Assembly (NCBI GenBank): GCA_027924645.1
Contig: BSBN01000037.1
Span: 496,001 to 560,000, forward strand
DNA: 64,000 nucleotides
DNA from: Cunninghamia lanceolata
Lineage: Eukaryota > Streptophyta > Pinopsida > Cupressales > Cupressaceae
Reading direction: 5' to 3'
The first letter of the stretch is position 1, and each line of letters opens with the position of its first letter. The notes under the pieces were generated by a model, which was given only the letters and a program-made list of their open reading frames with translations, searched no databases and was not told where the DNA came from. A program made the translations under genes and the position numbers. Shown one piece after another: positions 32,677 to 43,916 of this stretch.

Positions 32677-33438
32677 CTATACGATTTGATTTAGGAGCAT
32701 CCAGAGGTGTAACTTGGGCAATCTTGCATCACCCAAAAACAATGATGATTTAAAATTGATGACTTCGTTTTCATTTCTTTTGAAATTTGTATTTCTGGTT
32801 CCATAATCGCTTGAATAATGATGTAGAACTTCAATTTTTTGAAATTGTTAAAAATAGCAAACTGCTATTTTAGGAAAGTTTGCATTTGGGCATGTATGGG
32901 AGCAAAAATTTATAGGAAGCTTCGTAAATGAAAAATAAGACCTTTGGCGAAGGAATTAGGCAAAGATCATTTGTGGGATGAAAGATATTAAAGTTTCTGT
33001 TTCTTAATGCATAGAGCACTCCACGATCTTTCCAACGCTTCAAACGGTTCGTCAATCGAACACACGGATCAAAAGTAATAGCTCTCAGAAGTTGACCTAT
33101 TTTTGGACAGAGATGTAAATTTCAAAATTTGGTCAGAAGCCGCCAAAAATGGCTATTTATGACCATTTTTAGGAACCCCTGGCTGTAGTAGATATAAGGG
33201 GGAAAGTGTAGAGTCAGGAAAAGGCAGAAAAATAGAAACCCTAACGGATTTGAGGCTATAGAAGCCAGCAGATTCTAGAATCTAGAGATAGGAAGCTGTA
33301 ATGTGTTGCAACCTATGGAGGATTCATCCTCTGATTGGATTTTAGCTTCTGTAATGTAATGTGTTGCCCGAATCAATAAAATATCATTCTATTTTCTGTG
33401 CATAATTTGTGTTGTTGTGTGTTTTGTGTTTAACCCCC
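32677..33438 (+). mobile_element. Solo-LTR-like insertion inside element B's RT gene
   Basis: 762 bp interrupting RT between IRVIV (right side) and DVTGVKSF (left side). The flanks TCCAT (32,672-32,676) and TTCAT (33,439-33,443) could be a 5-bp duplication with one change. In + orientation it has gatataaggggg near 33,189, aatcaataaaat near 33,372 and a T/G-rich end, as an LTR would. Clean TG/CA ends are not visible, so the class is uncertain. Confidence 0.5.
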
Positions 33439-33443
33439 TTCAT

Positions 33444-34142
33444 GACGATTACTCGTATCTTGTCCGGATTTGTCTTTAATCCTGCGTTGTAGACAATGTG
33501 GCCTAGGAGTTTGCCTTGTGGCACCATGAACCAACACTTCTTCGGGTTTAGGGCTAATTGTGCATACCTGTAACGCTCCATGCATTCGGTGAGAGCCTTC
33601 AAGTGGGTTTGTTGGTCACTGTAAATTGACCAATCGTCAAGGAATGCTTTGAAGTTCCCCACCGACATTTTGTCGAATATGTGGATGATTATTCTTTGGA
33701 AGGTGGTTGGGGCGTTACATAGGTCGAACGATATGCGGTTATATGCGTACACTCCGTCCTCCACCACGAAGGTGGTCTTTAGTTTATCCTCTTCAGCGAT
33801 ACTAATCTGGTTGTACCTTGAGAATCCATCCATGAATGAATAAATCTCATGACCAACGACCTCGTCCAAGATTGAATTCATGAAGGGGATAGGGAATGGA
33901 TCCTTGATGGTCACTGCATTCAGGCATTTGAAGTCTACACATATCTAGATTTGTCCTCCTTCCTTCTTGAGTGATATGATGATGGGTGATACCCACTCGC
34001 TTGTCTCCACTTTGAAGATGATTCCTACTTCCAACATTTTATCGATCTCTCTTGCACTTTCGCCGCATAATTTTTGTTCATCCCATATGGTCTCTTCCTC
34101 ATCGGTTGTGCATTTGGAATAAGGAGAATTCTGTGCAGGCAA
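33444..34142 (-). pseudogene. Element B reverse transcriptase, N-terminal and palm parts
   Basis: On the minus strand: MLEVGIIFKVETSEWVSPII, then a stop, then VTIKDPFPIPFMNSIL, FMDGFSRYNQISIAEEDK, FDLCNAPTTFQRIIIHIF and the catalytic FLDDWSIYSD at about 33,633. ALNPKKCWFMVPQGKLLGHI follows and ends with DKIRVIV at the insertion. It is very similar to element A's RT, showing one lineage. Substitutions in YNRISFDLCNAP (normally MPFGL) indicate decay. Confidence 0.85.
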
Positions 34143-34884
34143 AGTTATGGGGGAATTCCCTTCAGGTTTTTATACGTCTAGGTGAATACATCCTTGTACT
34201 CGAGAACATTTTTGAATGTAACCGCTTTCAACGTTGGATTCCAATCGTTGTCTACCAAAATCATCTTTTGATTACTTTCATCTCCTAGGTTCACCTACTT
34301 GTGGATGGCTCATTGTACATGATTACCTTATCTAGCTCAAATTTATGTGTTGGTGTATCATCTATTTTGGCCTCACCTTCTTTATATTCACCATATGTTG
34401 TGGGAAATGTATGCCTTACTATTGTGGCACGATCTTCTTTTTCATGCTCGGGTGTGTGATTTAGCTATGGCCGTTCACTCAACGTATGACTTGTACGACT
34501 TGTCTCCCCTCACGATTCCTCTAGCGTATGACTAGTAGTCGACGGATGACTTGTCTCCATCGTTGATCCTTTTGGTGTACGATTTGACTTATCGTCGATC
34601 GTATGACTGGTTTTGGGCATGGGATTTTCTTCAATCTCATTGATCTTGATCATATTACATGCCGGTGAAAACAGCTTATATTCTTCCATTTGCCAATGGA
34701 ATTGTCCATTGAGTGAACTTATTTCATCTTTGGAGCATGATTGTAATTACAATAGACCCTTGTCATCAGGCTCCATGGGTCCTTTCTCGCCAGTTGATGT
34801 TACGTTTGTATTTGATTTAGAATCAGAGGAAGCCATTTCTTCACTCATGGCTTGTGTCCTCAAGTCGATAATAAATTTTCTTTT
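34143..34884 (-). other. Element B linker between protease and RT, repeat-rich
   Basis: Weak coding potential. At 34,460-34,610 there are scattered short words cgtatgact, gtacgact and tcgtatgac, about 20-30 bp apart, corresponding in position to the 30-bp tandem repeats of element A (19,263-19,405). Confidence 0.55.
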
Positions 34885-35504
34885 TTAATTCTCGATCAAC
34901 AAGATGTTCTTCTTCCAATTGTGATCGACCTTCGCTGCTACCAACCATCCACGCCCAAGAAGTGCATCGTATGCCTTTTTATGAACGGTAATGATAACAA
35001 AATTTAGCAGGAAGTATTGAGTGCCAATCTTCACCTTTTGTCCCATCAGTACTCCCAGAGCCTTAATTCCGTGTTGTTGGCCCCTACCAAGTGGAAGGTC
35101 GGTGGCCACAGGGTTGGCTTCCCCAAGTTTCTCCATGTCTCTTCGGGTATTACATTGACTCCTGAGACTCCATCGACGATTGTATTGGTAAGAGATTTCT
35201 CGAAAATCTCCATATGGATGGTCGACTTCTTCGTGACATTAATCGCAAGCAACATTGGGTCGACGACTTGCTTCCCGCTCGGTGGTGGTTCCACTATGAC
35301 ATTGTCATTTGTATTGTTCTCGTTCGTTTGCTCATGGTCCACCACATTAGATATCACCACCATTAATTGTGGCATGATCTTTAATAGATCGGCCATCTTT
35401 ATGGATATGGTAGTTTGCAGCATCTGGCTGGCAATGTTCTTGTCTGATTCTAGTTGGGTAGATGCACTGGCTTTTACATTAGAGTGTCTTCGTTTCTTTG
35501 CCAT
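34885..35504 (-). pseudogene. Element B aspartic protease region
   Basis: Two pieces on the minus strand: 35,504-35,046 (MADLLKIMPQLMVVISNVV, then NTIVDGVSGVNVIPEETW) and 35,136-34,885 (KAYDALLGRGWLVAAKVDHN). They overlap in different frames, so there is a frameshift near 35,070. The catalytic Asp is present but the following residues are Gly-Val where Ser/Thr-Gly is usual. D sits just upstream and separates it from gag. Confidence 0.75.
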
Positions 35505-35510
35505 TGCCTA

Positions 35511-38500
35511 TGTCACACCCTGTTTTTAAATTAATGTATTTATTTTCATTATTTTCGAGAAGACAGATAGTTAGTCAGAGAAAAATATTATGATTAAGGT
35601 AATAATAGAAAATGCATTTGCTTTATATTAGTTTATAAGCAAATAATAATTGTTTAGGACAATATTATTGATCATATGGTTAAATGATGTAATGGACTAT
35701 CTACCATTGTGCAATTGAGGTGAATGCAGGATCAATGTTGTTTTCCCTTTGACATGAGGAGAGAGAGTATCACCATGGAGGGGATGCTAGATCACGTGAA
35801 TGCAATGATCCTTATGCCCTCTGGAAACACACACACACACACACACTTAGTAGAGGATAAGTCAGATTTGGATTAAGTCTTTATCCCTATGTCTCTGATC
35901 ATCTTAGAATAGTTGTGATTAGTAGAAAGGTCATGATTATTCTTGTCAATTTATGTCATCATTAAGACAAAGGTTAAAATCCTTTTTGTTGTCAGATAGA
36001 AACATGGTGTATACCTTTGGATGCCAAATCGACGTGAGTAATTGACTAAACATGTTTAATTTTGTTGATAAGATCCTAGTCGACTTTGTGAGAACCCCCC
36101 GTTGATAATTGTGCTTACAAATAAGCATAATTAGCTTTTGAGAGTATTCAAAAGTGATAGCTATTAGAGAAGTGTATTATTGTCTATTTTCAAATTATTA
36201 TATTGTCTTGGTTTAAGGTCATGTTTGGTAGAGGTAAAAGTTTCTCTTTATTCACCTAGGCGTACTTCCTAGATTCTTGGGGAGTGGGGGAAGGAGTAGT
36301 AGCTCCATACTTTCCACTTTTTCCACATGTGAAGGGTCACGAGTGAGTGGAGAGAAATTTGTGGCAATGCATTTACTATCTGCCCATAACCAAGGGTGAG
36401 TTGGATAAGTAGAGGAGAAGATAGGATTTGAGTAGGTAGAGAAGGGGCTCGTAGCTGGGGGAGTAGAGGAGTTATAGGAACGCAGGCTTGTTATAGGTAG
36501 TGAGAAGGTAGCGGTGAAGTTCAACCTGTATCACTATACAAGTAAGTCCACTATATTCATTAGAATATGATAGAATACATTTACCTTTTGTTCAATTAAA
36601 TATGCAAGTACAAAAAAATGAAGAGTTTTTGTTTTGAATGTCGATTGGCAAGTAGGCTACCATGAAGCATATGTGTTAGTAAACTTGTTGTTTATCCTCT
36701 ACAGAGGATTATTTTTTGTATCATTATACCATAACCCGGTAAGAGAAGAGTTATATTAAATTTGTATTAATATCTATTCCTTGTCATATAGGAAATGCTA
36801 TAGGAAACGTTATACATTTTTATATCTCTGATTTAGAGAATCACTCAGCTACATCTTAAACATATATCTTTTTCATTGTTAATGAAGCGTAATAAGCTTC
36901 GTGGGTGCAATAGTCAAAAGACTTTGCCAAAGCCTTATGATATTCAAACGTGGGTAGTATACGTATTGCAACCTCAGTTTAGCAATGTAGTGTGTAGAGG
37001 TCGACTGTGCCTAAATGTAGAGGCCGACTATGTCAAAATGTGTAGGCCAAATTTGCCTAAATGTAGAGGCTGACTGTGCCTAAATGTAGAGGCCAACTGT
37101 GTCATAAGGTATAGGCCGACTGTGCCTAATGTGTAGGTTGACTGTGCCAAGAGATATAGAGACCGACTGTGAAAGTATAGGTCGACATTGTAGTGGATTG
37201 ATTGCTAAACAAAACCATGCTTTGGTTGTAGTAATTTAGTATGGCCGATGGCAGACTTATTGAGAGACCTAAGAGAAGATTGTTTGTCTTAAACAAAGTA
37301 TTCTTCTCATAGAAGTAGCTAACCGAGAAGGCTTAGAGTGTGTTTGAAAGCTTAAAAAGTTAGTTAATGAGTTGAAGTCATTGTGTAGGAGCACTTGACA
37401 TTAGACCGCTATTTCTAAGTATATGAAGAAGAATGAGGTGTTTTTAGATGCTATTCTAGAGTTATTCTAAACTATCTATATCCTAGTTTTGTAGAGGAAT
37501 AATCTTTTACCCAATCTCAGGCTAAGAATAGCCACATGATTTTCGAGAGATATACTCACGATGGCAATATAAAGCCATGATATAGATTATTTTGTTATTT
37601 TAGAAATCGCTTTTGATATACATGAAGTGTATTCAATTCATAGGCTTGTGAAGTTATAATTTATCTTTGATAGATTATGAATCGAATGATTATATTCTTA
37701 GATTAAGACAGATAGTCTTTAATTGTTGAACCCTATGGGTTAAATGTCAAAATCTTGCATGTGTAGAACACAGATGAGCATGGAAATAGGTAGACAGGTC
37801 ATTGAGTAGATGATAGGACGTTATAGATCCGTGATTGCAAGGATGCAAAGAGGGACTCAATGTATGTTACACAGTCACTTAAGCTCTCACCTTAGACTTG
37901 TCAAAATGACTAGTAGATAAGGGATTATGGTATGTCTGTAAGACTAATATGGTATAAGCAAGTCAAAAAGAATTATTTCATATATATGATATAAATTGAG
38001 AAATAAGAATATTGTCTCCAAGTCGAGAAAATAGTGAGTGAACATACAATTATATATTTATATGAAACTTTGGCTAAAGTAATGCAAAAGTCATTGCTTG
38101 CATTGTCAGTTCATGGTGTACCAGATAGCTAAACAATCAGAATGAGTCATACATAGCTAGAGTTAGACTAGAGTTGTAAACCTGATTGTCATTAGCTAGG
38201 ACACATCACTAGTTCTCAGATGGCATAAAGAATCAATTGATTCTCATTATTTATTACCCTCACGAAGGGAAGGGCCACTTCCAGTAGGAAGGTGGGCAGG
38301 GACCGCCGATCTGTTGTTGGAGGAAAAGCACCAGGGTGATGCTCTCTCTCTATCTCCTACAGTTGACTACCGAAGACTTGTGAACATGAACACATTGCTT
38401 ATTTTGTAAATGTTATTGATAAAATTGTAATTTGTAAAAAATACTACCATTCGATATATATGAAATTTAGTTAGTCACATGCGAAGCGATCATCTTTTGA

Positions 38501-38615
38501 ATGTATTTATTGTACTTGAAATTGCAAATGTAATATCTTTGATTATATATATATAAGTGAGATTTTTGCTTTAATTGTGTTTAAGGATTTCTAATATTCC
38601 AGTTGGGATGTTACA
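35511..38615 (+). repeat. Element D 5' LTR
   Basis: 3,105 bp. It contains an (AC)10 run at 35,827-35,846, a tandem array at 36,990-37,190 and a terminal TATATATATAAGTGAG stretch shortly before the end. Many substitutions and small indels separate it from the 3' LTR, so the insertion is old. Confidence 0.9.
36990..37190. repeat. Tandem array of about 22-28-bp units in element D's 5' LTR
   Basis: About eight units of the form (a)tgta(g)aggccgactgtgcct(aa), with variable linkers. The matching array of the 3' LTR is at 45,378-45,575. Both translate by chance into cysteine-rich peptides and should not be taken as genes. Confidence 0.85.
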
Positions 38616-38628
38616 CAAGGTATCAGAG
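38616..38628 (+). other. Element D primer-binding site
   Basis: Directly after the LTR end ttaca, caaggtatcagagct contains GGTATCAGAGC, the initiator-Met tRNA primer site with its first base changed. Confidence 0.8.
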
Positions 38629-38723
38629 CTACCAAGTTCAACACTTGGACCTTGGAGCTTATTGCGAGGTTTTGTAAGATTGACAAGATGTGCTAATGAT
38701 AAAACATTTGTTCTTGTGCTAGA

Positions 38724-40440
38724 ATGACAGGAAATAAAAGGACAAGAAATCAAGCCAAGAAAACAAAACTTAGTGAAATGCCTAAGATCACCATTATGAA
38801 TGAGCCATCTCCTGAACCAAAGACGAAAGAAATAATGAGTTATCCAAATGAAGCTTGGCTCACTGATTTTGAAACACTAGCTGATGCACTCAAACATATT
38901 CGCCTGGAAAGGAGGAAACAAATTGAGGAGACAAAAAGGTTGCCAACCCCTACTATTGTTAAAATTAGTAAACCATCTGCTCATCGTGACATGCCTTTTG
39001 GGTGTGGTCAGGATGCGCCTGTTATGGGTAAAGGTGTTGAAGGAGTACTCACGAGTTCATCCACCTACTAAGTTTGTGTTATTTGATTCTAATGGAGAGG
39101 AGGAACCTGAGGAAATTCCTGTTAGAAAGTGATGTGTAGATATTTTTTTTATACAAAACAAGGGGAGAAAGAAAAGGTTTGTATTTGAATAAGGATGTAA
39201 AATCCAGAAAGTGAATAAAGTAAAGTTTTGGCTTTTTGAGTAAGAAAATGTTTATGTGATGAATCTCTGAGTTTCTGTATTTATGAACTTGTATTTTTAT
39301 GATAGTGTATCAAAAAGTTACATGTTTTGATAAATTTCTATGCAAATGATTAGGTGTGGTAATGTTATGGAACATACTGGAAACCAACTAGGAGGGAACC
39401 CGGATGGCCTAGATCTTGAGAATGATCCCATGACAAAATTAGATCAAAGTTTGTCAGTTTTAAATGAAACAAAAGGAAGATTGGAAACCATGGAACAAGA
39501 AGTTAGAGGGGGAGAAACCAATCAAGAATATCACTTTGAAGGAAGAGAAGAATCCAGTTTTCACAGTGAACCAAGAGTAAATAATGAGGCAAAAACTCGT
39601 CTTACCAACGAGCTAGTCCAAGATATAAAGAAAGTTATACCTCCTAAGTTTGATGGAACGGTGAGTGGAGAAGCAACCGAGGCTTGGTTGACAAAGATGG
39701 AAAAATATTTTGAGATAAGAAATTATTCTGAGATCACCAAAGCTGTATGGGGAGAATACCGGTTAGCTGGAGAAGCACCCACGTGGTGGATGAACAAGAA
39801 AATGGAATTAGGATTGAGTTCCTTAAGTCTAACTTGGGATCAATTTGTGGTCATATTCAGGAAAAGGTGGTTGCCCCAACTTTATTGTGACCAGAAATTA
39901 ACAGATTTCCAGAATATACGTCAAGGAGATATGACTGTCACTGAATACCAGGAAAAATTTACTAGATTATTGAAGTACATGCGACAATATCATAAGGATG
40001 AGAGATTAATAATAAAGAAGTTTATCATGGGCTTGAATGCTCAGAGTGGCAGAGAAGTGGATGTCCATGGACCCACAACCATGGATCAAGTTTTTGAGAA
40101 TGCCATCAAGCAAGAGCAAAAGCTCAAATCTATCTTTGTGTATTGAGAAAGATCTCGAAAGAAATTTAACTGGAGTCATCCTTCAACACCCTTCAAGAAG
40201 AGAAACAAGAATTAGGAATCCAGAGAGAGGAATCGTGGTAAAAGTTCCAGATTTAACAAAAATGAATCTAGGGATGGAAACAAGGATTTCAATCCTAAAA
40301 AGAATGATGATAATTCCAACCGATCATTAGCAAAGAGAGGTCCTCTTGGAGGGTGTTTCACATGTGGAGATCATTATGCTAACCAGTGTCCCACAAAGAG
40401 TCAAGGGAATTCTTATGGAGGCAAACCTTCACCTTCATAG
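38724..40440 (+). pseudogene. Element D gag
   Basis: A lysine-rich start (MTGNKRTRNQAKKTKLSEMP) ends at a stop at 39,069. The main capsid part at 39,340-40,146 reads IPPKFDGTVSGEATEAWL, APTWWMNKKMELG and FRKRWLPQLYCDQKLTDF, then QGDMTVTEYQEKFTRLLKY. This is the classical retrotransposon gag (PF03732-type) signature. A knuckle CFTCGDHYANQC with shortened C-to-H spacing lies at about 40,354-40,389 in another frame. Confidence 0.85.
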
Positions 40441-43400
40441 CAAACGACTTTTCAGCAAAGGATTCATGTTGCTCTTGATAGCCGTCAAGCTGAGTATCAT
40501 GGTACTCCTATTGAAACCACATGTACTCTTTTGGGAACCCCAATTTCTATTCTTATAGATACAGGAGCAACTGAAATTTTTTGTGAACCCTAGAATACTT
40601 GATAAAATGTCTAGGAAAGTTGGTTTCATGGCTAATTCATGGACAGTAGAGTTTGCAAACCAGTCAAGAGCTCAGGTAGAGCAATTCTTGTTTGAAGCCA
40701 GATTAAACCTACCTACTTTTTCCATAGAGGTCAACCAATATGTAGCACCTCTAGGATTTTATGATGTAATTTTAGGGATGAAATGGTTATCTCAGCATAA
40801 GGAAAAATTTGATTGTCTTTCCAAAATAGTAGAATTCCTAGACGATGACATAAATATTGTCCTTATCCAAGGTTTTCATTGAGAAATGAAAATAAAACAA
40901 ATTTCCACGATGCAATTGAAAAGAGCAAAACAAAAAGGATGCCAAATGTTTGTAGTTAAAATGAAGGAAGTAAAAGATGAAGAGGAGAAAGAACTTAAGG
41001 AAAATTCTTTTGAAGCGTACCCTTTTCTCCATGATTTTTAGGATGTGTTTCTAGAATACCTTCCAAGTCTGTCCCCAAAAAGAGTTTTTGATTTTATAAT
41101 AGATATTATTCCTAGTTTTGAACCAGTGTCCAAAGCACCTTATCAAATGACTACTGAGTTGATAGAGCTAAAGGCTCAACTCCAAGAATTGTTGCAAAAA
41201 GGATTGATTAGACCTAGTATGTCACCTTGGAGAGCACCAGTGATCTTTGTTAAGAAAAAATATGGCACTCTGCTTCTTTGTATAGATTATCGTATGCTTA
41301 ACAAAGCAATGATTAAGAACAAGTATCCACTACCGCACATAGACAATCTCTTTGATCAAATGCATGATGCAACTATATTTTCCAAGATTGACCTTAGGTC
41401 AGGTTATCATCAGTTGATATTGAAGGAAGAAGACATTCACAAGACAACCTTTCGAACAAGGTATGGGCATTATGAGTTCACAGTCTTACCTTTTGGTTTG
41501 ACCAATGCCCCAACAACATTCATGAATTTGACGAATAATGTTTTTAGAGACTGTCTAGACAAATTTGTTTTGGTGTTTTTAGATGATATTTTAATCTCTC
41601 TCGTAATGAGGAGGAACACCATCAACACTTGTGGATAATTTTGCATTGACTCAAGGAGCATAAAATTTATGGAAAGCTATCCAAATGTACCTTCTTTCAA
41701 AAAGAGGTGCAATACTTGGGTCATATCATATCAGCTAAAGGAATTGCTGTAGATCCTTTGAAGATAAAGGCTATTTTGGAATGACCTACACCTAAAAACA
41801 TGCACGAAGTGCATAGTTTTATGGGATTAGTAGGGTATTATAGGAAGTTTGTTTTGGACTTTTCTAGAATTACCCATCCTATCACTTTCTTGCAGAGAAA
41901 AGGAAAGAGGTTTGTATGGTTTGATAAGTGTGAAGAAGCTTTTAATATTCTTAAAAGGAAATTGACTTCAACACCCATTCTTGAAGTGCTAGACCCAGAG
42001 GGTTGTTTTGTTGTTGTGACTGACGTTTTAGGAGAAGGGTTAGGAGGAGTGCTCATTCAAGGAGACCAAGTTGTGGCCTATGAGTCTAGGAAGTTGCGAC
42101 CTTATGAGCAGAATTATGCCCCTTATGATTTGGAATTAGTGGCAATTGTGCATGCTCTCCAAGTATGGAGGCATTATTTGTTGGGAAAATAATTTGAACT
42201 AAAATATGATAATCAAGGTTTGACGTACATCTTCATGCAACCTAACCTTAACGCCCGACAAAGAAGATGGTTAGAGCTCATCTCTGACTATGATTTTGAG
42301 GTTAACTACATTAAGGGTAAGGAAAATCGAGTGGCTGATGCCTTGAGTTGAAGAAGGCACATATTGGCAATAGTATTAGTGCACTCTGATTTCAGAGCTC
42401 AAGTATTGAAGAATTTGACTGGTGATGAATATTATGAGCAAATTTTGAAAGCTCTAATAGAGAATCCTTAAGATACAAGGTATGATGGATTTTATTTTGA
42501 CCCTGATGGGTTATTGAGATTCAATAACCAAATTTATGTTCCAAACCAGGGAGAATTAAGAAGAACTGTGTGGAAAGAAGCGCATTCTGCACCATATTCA
42601 GTTCATCTTAGAGTGAAAAAGTTGTTAGCTGATGTGAAACCCTTATATTTTTAGAAGGGAATGAAGAATGATGTTGCAAGATTTGTGGTAAGATGCCTAG
42701 AGTGTTAGTACGTTAAGGACAAATACCAACATTTGACAGAACTTTTTGTATCCTCATGACATACTTGAATGGAAATTGCAGGTTATTAGTATGGATTTTG
42801 TCCAAGGATTGCCTATGTCACACTATAAGCATGATGCTATTCTTATAGTAGCGGACAAAATTTCTAAGGTAGCTCATTTTATACCTGGTAATCTTATAGG
42901 TGGAGTGCCCTTTTTAGCCAATAAATTCATGCAAGAAGTTTTCAAATTGCATGGAATTTCGGAAAAGATAATTTCGGATAGAGATGCTCGGATAACTACA
43001 AGGTTTTGGAAAACCTTGTTCTCGACTTTGGGAACACAACTGAATATAAGGTCAGCCTATCATCTAGAAATAGATGGACAAACTGAGAGAGTTAATCAAA
43101 TACTGGAGGATTTGTTGAGGATATATTGGATGGATCAATAGTATAAGTGGGAAGAGTATTTTCCACTAGTTAAATTTGCATATAATAATTCTTATCATTA
43201 TGCAATTAAGATGGCTCCACTTGAAGCATTGTACGGAAAGAAGTGTCGAACTCCTATAAGCTAGGATAAGCTAGAGGATAGGATTTGCCTTGGGCCAGAA
43301 ATGCTTTTGGAAATGAAAGAGCAAGTAAAGTTGACGAGGAAAAGATTGGCAGAAGCAAATGATAGACAAAAAAGTTATGCTAATGCCAAGCGAATACCTT

Positions 43401-43830
43401 GACAATTTTCAGTAGGAGATAAAGTTCTCTTGAGAGTCAAACCACATAAGAGCCCATCAAGTTTGGAAAGTCTTCCAAACTGGCACCTAGATATGTTAGA
43501 CATTTTGAAGTCCTAGAAGTCGTTAATCTAGTTGCTTACAGGATAGCTCTACCACCAACCCTTGCTAGAATGCATGATGTTTTCCATGTGTCATATTTGA
43601 AGAAATATATATCAGGATCTAATCATAAACTTGATTGGAATGTTCTCCAGGTGCAGGACCCATGGGTGGTCATGATTGAGCCTCTCAAAGTGCTCAAGTT
43701 ATGCAAGCCCCGCCTGCGTAATAGAGAGGTTACCTAGTGCAAGGTCCAGTGGGACCAATATTCGGAGGAAAATGCTACCTGGGAGGATTACAATGATATC
43801 TATCAAAAGTTTCCACATCTTTTTGTATAG
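40441..43830 (+). pseudogene. Element D pol: protease, RT, RNase H, integrase, chromodomain
   Basis: The protease shows ILIDTGAT (Asp at 40,558) and later VILGMKWLSQH. RT shows [41 protein letters not shown] and the catalytic FLDDILIS at about 41,575. RNase H shows VVTDVLGEGLGGVLIQ and LELVAIVHALQVWRHYLLGK. Integrase shows VRCLEC, MDFVQGLP, ISDRDARITTRFWKTLF and LEIDGQTERVNQIL. Near 43,680-43,830 a chromodomain reads CKVQWDQYSEENATWEDYND after a TAG. Many stops and frameshifts (about 41,040, 41,637, 42,190, 42,349, 43,139) make it defective. Confidence 0.9.
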
Positions 43831-43901
43831 CATGATGTATAAGAAGATAATTGGATATATTTGTTTTTTTGTTTGGAAATAATCATCGAGGACGATGATC
43901 T

Positions 43902-43916
43902 CTAAGGGGGGAGATA
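43902..43916 (+). other. Element D polypurine tract
   Basis: taaggggggagata lies immediately before the 3' LTR start TGTCACACCC at 43,917. Confidence 0.85.

Noticed and set aside
38616..38628. tRNA gene signals (also 16,125, 20,500, 21,561, 49,279)
   Set aside because: These are 12-18-nt primer-binding sites next to LTRs, with no cloverleaf around them.
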